DNA from: Betaproteobacteria bacterium
GTDB taxonomy: Bacteria > Pseudomonadota > Gammaproteobacteria > Burkholderiales > Rhodocyclaceae
Length of the DNA stretch: 8,778 nt
NCBI GenBank assembly: GCA_025997045.1
Contig: BNUB01000096.1
Span: forward strand, 1-8,778
Reading direction: 5' to 3'
The notes beneath the pieces are model-generated. The model was not told the DNA's origin. It worked only from the letters and a program-made list of their open reading frames with translations, and ran no database searches. This document shows positions 5,201 through 8,778 of the stretch, piece after piece. The stretch's first letter is position 1. Every line of letters begins with the position of its first letter. Position numbers and translations under genes: made by a program.

Positions 5201-7154
5201 AGGGCGCACCGGCGACGAACGAGTGCAGCATGCGCTGGGCACTGAACTGGCGAGACCCGGTGCGAACGTGTTCATCAAAGACAAATGGGGCACCGCCTCA
5301 ACGATGCCCCTGTCCTCATCCCAGTCGGTCACGCCCGGCGAAGGTGTACAGAGGATCAAAGCCAAGATATGGTACGCGGAGGATATTGTCAATACCCCCG
5401 CCGCCCCGAAACGCTCCGTGGCCACTCCGCGCACGGTGGCATCCCTCATCCCCGGCGATCCGACGCGGGCGGAGCGGGTCGCCGCACAGTTGCCCCAGGC
5501 GCTGGGGGACGCGCTGCTCGCTACGTCCGACAAGATCAGGGAGCTGGTGCGGACAACGAAGACGACGCTGCCCTTTACCAGCACGCTGGTGAACCAGGCG
5601 ACAGAACTGGGCCTGACCGCAGCGAAGGAGTGGGAGGGGTTCGTGCGGCGGCGCGAGACGGCCAAGCTGCACGTCGAGGCCAAGGTGGATGCGATCCTCG
5701 CACGGTTCGATACGCTGGATAAAAATGACTTGAAGAACGCGACGCGGGGCACGCGCACGTGGGCGTTCATCCGCGAGGCGACGCTGACGCAGAAGGCGTT
5801 CAAGCCTTACGCCTGGTTCAAGGCGGGCACGGAGATCGACCCTGAGATGGAGGCGCAGTACCAGGCGCTCTCGCCCGAGGAGCAGGCACTGGTCGATGAG
5901 GTGTTCGCACTGGGGCAGGAGACCCGCGCCGAGGTGGAGCGGCTGACCCGCACGGAGATCGAGAAGACGGGGCGGGAGCAGATCGCACGGATCGAGCAAC
6001 GGCGCGATGAGGCGCTGGCGGAAGAGGCCGACCCGGCGAAGCAGGAGAAGATCACGCGGCGGGCGGCGAAGGAGATCAAGCGCATCGAGCGCGAGCAGGC
6101 GGATACGGCGCGGCTGTTCGGGGTCAATGGGCCGGGGCTGGCGCTGTATGCACCCACGCGCCGGGTGGGAACGCACGCGCTGGTGGGCAAGTCGCAGGCG
6201 GTGCTCGACCTGGAGCGTGAGCTGGCCGAGGCGGATGGGGATACGAACAAGACGGAATTGCGCGCCGAACTGAGCGCGCTCCGGCAGGACCCGGAGCATT
6301 ATGTGTTCCGCTTCGTGGATGGGCAAGCGCGGGCCGATGGGGAGGTGCGGGTGCTCATTGACCGTATTACGTACTACGCTGAACAGGCATATGAACGTGC
6401 CCCGAAAGACAAACACGGGGCGTACTATTATCCGTTCCATATTCAATACCGCCCGATGCCGGGGTGGATGGTGAAAGACGAAGCGGTCGCGCAGACGTTG
6501 GCACAGTATTTTATTAACGACGGAGCGCTATCTGACCGGGTTGCATCTGCCGTGGAGCAGTTGCTTTCCCACATGCAAATTGACGGAGGCTTGAATGTCG
6601 CAACAGAAGAAAGAGGATCAACTGCGCAAGAGACAGATGCAGGTGAGCGTGTGCCCGATGGACGCGATACCCGCATGGCGCATGATGACCGACGAGGAGA
6701 AGGAGGCGTCGATAAACGCGGACCGGTCGTGGATGGTCGAGAAGAACCCAGTCCGTCCCGGCCCGCCCCTCGAACCCCCGCCCCCGAATCGCAGAACGCG
6801 GAGAACCCCACCACAGTAGCTCGCCTGCGCGAGGCGGCAAGCAAGGCACTGGGTAGGGGCGGTTCTCGAACCGCCCCTACGGCGCTCGAAGAACGTGGCC
6901 TGCTGCACCTGCTGGAGAACGACGCGGAGATTCCTGCTGCGATCCGGGAGGATGTGGCGGGGGCGCAGGGGTTCTTCCACGACGGCGCGGCGTACCTGGT
7001 GGCGGGTAGCGATGCGCTGAGAGCGTTTGGCGTGACTGACCGCCGTCGCCATCACAACAGTAAGCAGGGAATCAGACAGTTCTGCGCGTCCAACGGCGGT
7101 TTCCAGGTTCATATGTTAATTGGATGTAGGCGATTGGCTGATTGCCCGCATTGA
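2247..7154 (+). CDS. Large phage polyvalent-type protein with two metallopeptidase-like domains (5'-truncated)
   Basis: One open frame runs from the edge of the solitary repeat to a TGA at 7152-7154. The first usable start is a GTG at 2340 (1604 residues) without a Shine-Dalgarno, while 31 sense codons of the same coiled-coil style precede it, so the true N-terminus is probably missing. Counting from the GTG: Gln/Ala/Glu-rich coiled coil 1-155; acidic Pro/Glu linker 155-250; coiled coil 250-345; zincin-like domain 385-560 with HEMLH at 450-454; second zincin-like domain about 603-800 with HEALH at 681-685 and EE at 739-740 as a possible third zinc ligand; region 862-1017 resembling phage barnase/EndoU/RelE-like toxin domains (GSPVIIGVKDGKISTV); long helical region 1024-1330 with YAPTRRVGTHALVGKS, as in large polyvalent-protein-associated domains. 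Such proteins are packaged or injected by phages and conjugative elements. From 6595 to about 6797 and from 2809 to 2973 another frame carries the better codon signal, so the continuous frame may not be one natural protein. After 7006 the sequence no longer looks like this protein. Confidence 0.7.
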   Translation, partial: AEVLEQAQSVAAGAEIYAQEQAQREQAEAALVQGEIERQRAVERQRRAQENAALQEQARIAREAAAQQRNANAAAEIEAQANPAPRNVVVQRLLQQQAALREAQAREAAKAAKATLAQEKARIDATYGKTPTQFVPLIQQAEAAQAEGLITPTQVRAIVQMAQKRRTQLANVKAALDAAIAANEEMTNVEVQTDQTRETRQAPEAPEAVQAREVSSVAPAETEQAEAQREEAGRTEAVPEGVTPETAPETAPETAPEVDAQRRRGGSRTAPTQEQQEEQEQPQDRTALREDAAARAKEERAAAVTRHEELGDRLAQFEHEWRQQGRMPSAAREDFDYARQDFHDLEGAATPAELDGLAADIEALYAEHPVSRAKKPKPRPTPINDEADPDAWMDSPTLQSRRAEGHGRVVPEKEQMSVGVITQLVRKHLEKFGHRPEVAVLDSATEIGAPAGVAGATKGGRIYLFRDGIEGAADVATTLWHEMLHYGLRRFMTKDQYITEMNRLYERDGWVRGYADAWAGSATEAVHEARRFGGDDYVTARGVDEALAELAQTNRGEYRNNTLKAKALRTVARWVARLAQLFGFHRVAAAWRGATNDEARALVRNAFSSLRDNAQASSTDPAFTASSAFRDVAAENPTSAARLREAANKALGARLVTALEERGLLRLLENDAEIPAAIREEVAGAQGFFHDGEAYLVAGNVEQGAEAGVLMHEALHGALDALGYNQHPLYKKLMGQLAAMDKQARGELAEWFERARERVPGETDAAHRAEEMAAYALEEYENAPRSLPEKLRKWVQDLVASVRVFLMAKLGFNPTTLTAADLAAVARRYLRDAANTGETRALGEGALASRYAEGWKGEYDRLLGGLANVRNLNKNHPVEGARIDAAMNKSAQMPVAPVLAQVFGFDKKTLSLQARVLFGILKDHPDVAPFMGELDKLIDGATAAFPHPDGGVAIVTTARTKRGSPVIIGVKDGKISTVTPWDAYKGRTGDERVQHALGTELARPGANVFIKDKWGTASTMPLSSSQSVTPGEGVQRIKAKIWYAEDIVNTPAAPKRSVATPRTVASLIPGDPTRAERVAAQLPQALGDALLATSDKIRELVRTTKTTLPFTSTLVNQATELGLTAAKEWEGFVRRRETAKLHVEAKVDAILARFDTLDKNDLKNATRGTRTWAFIREATLTQKAFKPYAWFKAGTEIDPEMEAQYQALSPEEQALVDEVFALGQETRAEVERLTRTEIEKTGREQIARIEQRRDEALAEEADPAKQEKITRRAAKEIKRIEREQADTARLFGVNGPGLALYAPTRRVGTHALVGKSQAVLDLERELAEADGDTNKTELRAELSALRQDPEHYVFRFVDGQARADGEVRVLIDRITYYAEQAYERAPKDKHGAYYYPFHIQYRPMPGWMVKDEAVAQTLAQYFINDGALSDRVASAVEQLLSHMQIDGGLNVATEERGSTAQETDAGERVPDGRDTRMAHDDRRGEGGVDKRGPVVDGREEPSPSRPAPRTPAPESQNAENPTTVARLREAASKALGRGGSRTAPTALEERGLLHLLENDAEIPAAIREDVAGAQGFFHDGAAYLVAGSDALRAFGVTDRRRHHNSKQGIRQFCASNGGFQVHMLIGCRRLADCPH
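2809..2973 (+). CDS. Candidate small basic protein in the +1 frame inside the large ORF
   Basis: A 54-residue frame starts at ATG 2809, with GAGGAG 7 bases upstream, and ends at TAA 2971-2973. The product is strongly basic and proline-rich (MSKFKPIKPAKPVKPQKPPR, ending in Arg/Lys clusters), with no recognisable domain. 45 of its 54 codons end in G or C, whereas the same DNA read in the frame of the large ORF has 27 of 54, so the codon signal favours this frame. The large frame gives a low-complexity acidic linker here, which is also believable. It may be an overprinted gene, a real gene whose neighbour's stop was lost by a sequencing error, or chance. Confidence 0.42.
   Translation: MSKFKPIKPAKPVKPQKPPRPFKPGKSAALRPLKPSRQKRNEKKREERRQCPKG
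2975..3016. repeat. 12-bp tandem repeat in the large ORF (three and a half copies)
   Basis: GCCGGAGACAGC is repeated perfectly three times (2975-3010) and half a unit follows (3011-3016). In the reading frame it encodes PETA units (TPETAPETAPETAPEV) in the acidic linker before the second coiled coil. A 12-bp unit keeps the frame, so copy number could change by replication slippage and alter only linker length. Confidence 0.93.
3034..3061. repeat. 28-bp perfect palindrome inserted in-frame (copy 1)
   Basis: The arm GTAGGGGCGGTTCG is followed directly by its exact reverse complement. In the large ORF it encodes RGGSRTAPT, in the linker that follows the tandem repeat. The same element with one central difference occurs at 6853-6880 in the same reading phase. 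Palindromes of this GTAGGGGCG...CGCCCCTAC type are scattered in several environmental bacterial genomes as far as I recall. It is probably a short interspersed element rather than native coding sequence. Confidence 0.9.
4146..4342 (+). repeat. Internal duplication, copy 1 (upstream part of second metallopeptidase-like domain)
   Basis: This stretch of the large ORF (residues about 603-668 from the GTG) is closely repeated at 6798-7006. Shared peptide blocks are RLREAA.KALG, ENDAEIPAAIRE and GAQGFFHDG.AYLVAG. In this copy the sequence continues into the HEALH zinc-binding motif. Between KALG and TALEE it has ARLV, where copy 2 carries the 28-bp palindrome. Confidence 0.9.
6595..6819 (+). CDS. 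Candidate small hypothetical protein in the +1 frame inside the large ORF
   Basis: A 74-residue frame begins at ATG 6595, preceded by GGAGG 5 bases upstream and by an abutting TGA in the same frame, and ends at TAG 6817-6819. The product (MSQQKKEDQLRKRQMQVSVC, then MTDEEKEASINADRSWMVEK and a Pro/Arg-rich tail) reads like a normal small phage protein of unknown family. 58 of 74 codons end in G or C, against 36 of 74 for the frame of the large ORF across the same bases, where the peptide is irregular. I think this is the genuine coding frame between 6595 and about 6797. The last few codons run into the duplicated module, so its native C-terminus may differ. Confidence 0.6.
   Translation: MSQQKKEDQLRKRQMQVSVCPMDAIPAWRMMTDEEKEASINADRSWMVEKNPVRPGPPLEPPPPNRRTRRTPPQ
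6798..7006 (+). repeat. Internal duplication, copy 2, truncated and carrying the palindrome
   Basis: This is a near-identical second copy of 4146-4342. It is 12 bases longer because the 28-bp palindrome at 6853-6880 takes the place of 16 bases. It ends abruptly after AYLVAG, just before the HExxH motif would be expected, and what follows (SDALRAFGVTDRRRHHN) has no counterpart in copy 1. It is therefore a fragment of a metallopeptidase-like region without the catalytic motif. Its right edge is taken as the end of the phage-type segment. Confidence 0.88.
6853..6880. repeat. 28-bp palindrome inserted in-frame (copy 2)
   Basis: Arms of 13 bp (GTAGGGGCGGTTC and its reverse complement) flank a TC centre. 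It differs from copy 1 at 3034-3061 only at that centre and lies in the same reading phase, again encoding RGGSRTAPT. The paralogous stretch at about 4197-4218 lacks it, so it can be read as a filled site next to an unfilled one. Confidence 0.92.
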
Positions 7155-7226
7155 CACTACTAATCATCCAGCGTGATAATCCTGATTGTCCAGCAAAAAA
7201 ATCCTGTTTATCCACGCACCAATGTC
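7007..7226. other. Intergenic stretch with an AATCCTG direct repeat
   Basis: After the end of the duplicated module the base composition becomes AT-richer and no convincing gene is seen; the last codons of the long frame up to 7154 are probably read-through. Near the ATPase gene an imperfect direct repeat occurs: AATCCTGATTGTCC (7178-7191) and AATCCTGTTTATCC (7200-7213), 12 of 14 identical, with a weaker TAATCATCC (7161-7169) before them. Similar AATCCTG strings are common between genes in several environmental phyla; this is from memory. No clear promoter was found for the ATPase. Confidence 0.5.
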
Positions 7227-8477
7227 ATGATCGAAGCAGACCGCATTCTCCCCCGCCGCCTTGTCCCGCGCATTGAAGAAGCCTTGACCGACACGCCTGC
7301 TGTCCTGCTTGTCGGGCCGCGTCAATCGGGCAAGACGACGCTGGCGCGGCAACTGGCGCGCGAGGGGATGCACTATCTTACGCTGGATGATGAACTCACG
7401 CTTACCGCGGCGTTGAATGATCCGGTCGGGCTGCTGCGGGGGCGTGATCGCCTCATCATTGACGAGGTGCAACGCGCCCCCAATCTGCTCCTGACCCTCA
7501 AAAAGAGCATTGACGAGGATCGTCGTCCGGGGCGGTTTCTGCTCACCGGCTCCGCCAACCTCATGACGCTGCCGACGGTAGCGGACTCGCTCGCCGGGCG
7601 AATGGAAACACTCACGCTGCTCCCTTTGGCGCAAAGTGAACTGCGCGCTGGTCGCATCAACTGGCTGGATGTCGTCTTCTCTGGAGCGATTCCAACGCTG
7701 CGTGACAATCTGCCTGGCATCCTTTTGGGAGAGGCGTTGCGCGCCGCCGTTTTGACGGGCGGCTATCCAGAAGCCATCGCGCGCACCACAGTGCGCCGTC
7801 GACAATCCTGGGCGCGACAATACATGGAGGCCATCCTGAAACGAGATGCGCGCGAGTTGGGGAGGATCGACAAAATCGCCGAACTGCCCAAATTTTTCCG
7901 TCTGCTGGCAGAGAGCGCCGGGCAACTTTGCAACTACTCGCAACTCGGCGCCGCTGTGGGGTTGAATTACAAAACCGCCGCCCGTTATACGGCTTTTTTC
8001 GAGCAGGTATTTTTGCTCTCCCGCGTGGAAGTCTGGGCGCAAAACCGCCTCAGCCGCGCGATCAAAACACCCAAAATCCAGTTTATCGACTCAGGGCTGC
8101 TCGCCGCGCAACTTGAAATCACGTCGGCTACGCTTACCACGCGCCCCGAACGTTTCGGCATGTTGCTGGAATCGTTCGTCTATGGCGAACTTTTGAAACA
8201 CGGCCAGGCCGCGGAAAATTTCTACCGGATCATGTTTTACCGCGACCATTACCAGCGCGAAGTCGATTTCGTCATTGAAGGCAACGGCGGGCAAGTCATC
8301 GGCGTTGAAGTCAAGGCGGCGGCGACAATTTCGGGACGCGACCTGGCAGGTCTCAAACGCTTTGCCGAGGTGGCGGGTGAGCTTTTTGCGGCAGGCGTCG
8401 TTTTGTACGATGGCGAGCAAACTTTGCCGATGGGCGACAAATTGTGGGCTGTGCCGCTATCGACGTTGTGGGCGTAG
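7227..8477 (+). CDS. AAA_14/DUF4143-family ATPase with C-terminal nuclease-like domain
   Basis: A complete 416-residue protein, the usual length for this family. The N-terminal AAA+ domain has Walker A GPRQSGKTT (30-38), Walker B DRLIIDEVQ (74-82) and a sensor segment FLLTGSANL (104-112). The DUF4143 part begins near TGGYPEA (177-183) and includes a winged-helix-like segment (LCNYSQLGAAVGLNYKTAAR, 234-253). The C-terminus shows REVDFVIEG and VIGVEVKAA (344-364), the D...ExK pattern of a restriction-endonuclease-like (PD-(D/E)XK) fold. The biological role of the family is not established; members are often in accessory or defence-rich regions. I chose ATG 7227 (MIEADRILPRRL), which fits the family N-terminus; the frame is open to a GTG at 7173, whose extra residues overlap the AATCCTG repeats. 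No good Shine-Dalgarno is seen at either. It appears to be a single-gene unit. Confidence 0.92.
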   Translation: MIEADRILPRRLVPRIEEALTDTPAVLLVGPRQSGKTTLARQLAREGMHYLTLDDELTLTAALNDPVGLLRGRDRLIIDEVQRAPNLLLTLKKSIDEDRRPGRFLLTGSANLMTLPTVADSLAGRMETLTLLPLAQSELRAGRINWLDVVFSGAIPTLRDNLPGILLGEALRAAVLTGGYPEAIARTTVRRRQSWARQYMEAILKRDARELGRIDKIAELPKFFRLLAESAGQLCNYSQLGAAVGLNYKTAARYTAFFEQVFLLSRVEVWAQNRLSRAIKTPKIQFIDSGLLAAQLEITSATLTTRPERFGMLLESFVYGELLKHGQAAENFYRIMFYRDHYQREVDFVIEGNGGQVIGVEVKAAATISGRDLAGLKRFAEVAGELFAAGVVLYDGEQTLPMGDKLWAVPLSTLWA

Positions 8478-8582
8478 TCTTTCTACGTTGATTTCGAAGC
8501 CGACATCGGTCTGAGTATGACGGTATTATTCCCGCATTACCGCCTAAAATGTGCTAAATTCCGCTAACCCCGCACCCTCTAG
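8478..8582. other. Gap between the ATPase gene and the DUF1016 remnant
   Basis: No gene is visible. A short CGTAG...CTACG pairing (8473-8477 with 8483-8487) overlaps the ATPase stop codon but has only 5 bp and no T-run, so no terminator is claimed. The stretch may be decayed sequence of the former DUF1016-type gene. Confidence 0.4.
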
Positions 8583-8669
8583 CAGGGTTGGGGCAGCAAG
8601 ATTATCGACCAACTGGCGCACGACTTGCGTATTGCCTTCCCCGAGATGAAACAGGGCGATTGCACCTAA
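8583..8669 (+). pseudogene. Remnant of a DUF1016/YhcG-type nuclease gene
   Basis: A 29-codon open stretch bounded by TAG (8580-8582) and TAA (8667-8669) encodes QGWGSKIIDQLAHDLRIAFP followed by EMKQGDCT. This corresponds to the strongly conserved GWGxKVIDRLAxDLRxAFPxMKG segment of the DUF1016 N-terminal domain found in YhcG-like PDDEXK nucleases. No start codon, no ribosome binding site and nothing else of the roughly 350-residue family is present on either side, so this is a decayed fragment. The motif match is strong for so short a piece but rests on memory of the family. Confidence 0.72.
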
Positions 8670-8770
8670 TCAGCATATTTTTTAACAATCCCGAGAACCC
8701 GCATTCTCTCGTCATCAAACAATCCCGCGAACTTTCGTCGCAAACGCAGACTGAGTTTGCGAGAAGGCAT
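8666..8770 (-). CDS. Doubtful short ORF at the right edge
   Basis: On the minus strand 34 codons run from ATG 8770 to TAG 8666-8668 (MPSRKLSLRLRRKFAGLFDD, then ERMRVLGIVKKYAD). The frame is open to the window edge, so it may be the 3' end of a larger gene entering from the right. The composition is basic and helical, and no family is recognised. It overlaps the stop of the DUF1016 remnant and a hairpin at 8738-8762. Treat it as a possibility only. Confidence 0.25.
   Translation of the reverse strand: MPSRKLSLRLRRKFAGLFDDERMRVLGIVKKYAD
8738..8762. repeat. Inverted repeat, 8-bp stem with 9-base loop
   Basis: TCGCAAAC (8738-8745) pairs with GTTTGCGA (8755-8762). There is no T-run after either arm, so it is not a convincing intrinsic terminator. 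Function unknown. Confidence 0.45.
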
Positions 8771-8778
8771 TGGCTCTT

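Noticed and set aside
3495..5231. 578-codon minus-strand open frame opposite the large ORF
   Set aside because: It is a GC-rich shadow: Arg/Pro/His-rich irregular peptide, no domain, while the plus strand has clear HExxH motifs and regular composition.
5316..6446. 376-codon minus-strand open frame
   Set aside because: Antisense shadow of the helical region of the large protein; Arg/Leu-rich with no recognisable motif.
7164..8042. 292-codon minus-strand open frame opposite the ATPase
   Set aside because: The plus strand encodes a full AAA_14/DUF4143 protein with Walker motifs; the antisense frame has no family features.
8473..8487. Intrinsic terminator after the ATPase gene
   Set aside because: Only a 5-bp stem overlapping the stop codon, with no following T-run.

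Overview
The window looks like a piece of an environmental bacterial genome, probably from a metagenome assembly. It has an accessory, mosaic character: an IS30-family transposase tail, a CRISPR array, a HicAB toxin-antitoxin pair, a long GC-rich phage-type segment, a DUF4143-type ATPase and a relic of a DUF1016/YhcG-type nuclease gene. The lineage cannot be fixed from the sequence. The interspersed GC-rich palindromes, the AATCCTG-type intergenic repeats and the CRISPR repeat style would suit Chloroflexota or similar environmental phyla, but that is an impression from memory.

Layout. Positions 1-127 are the 3' end of an IS30-like element that has landed inside a CRISPR repeat; only the last 11 bases of that repeat survive (128-138). 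The array then continues with 14 perfect 36-nt repeats to 1112, giving 14 spacers of 30-35 nt. No cas gene and no obvious AT-rich leader lie in the window. On the minus strand follow a possible small ORF (1124-1354), hicB (1385-1813) and hicA (1825-2010). hicAB has a strong sigma70-type promoter overlapped by three TGTCAAG half-sites, fitting autorepression. A 36-nt solitary repeat, identical to the array repeats, sits at 2211-2246.

From 2247 to about 7006 a GC-rich segment is one long open frame with no credible start codon: it is open right up to the solitary repeat. It encodes a phage polyvalent-type protein with coiled coils, two HExxH metallopeptidase-like domains, a possible barnase/EndoU/RelE-like toxin region and a truncated third copy of part of the metallopeptidase region. 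Two short +1-frame ORFs inside it (2809-2973, 6595-6819) carry a stronger codon signal than the long frame. Two copies of a 28-bp palindrome are inserted in the same reading phase, and one can be compared with its unfilled internal paralogue.

After a short intergenic stretch comes a complete AAA_14/DUF4143 ATPase (7227-8477), then a 29-codon remnant of a DUF1016-family gene and non-coding or uncertain sequence to the end.

The main puzzle is the solitary repeat: plausible coding sequence is cut off at its edge on both sides. The simplest reading is that the flanks are spacers whose source genomes have been joined to the array, either by assembly or by real recombination. A phage-borne solitary repeat acting as an RNA anti-CRISPR is a more exciting but less supported alternative.
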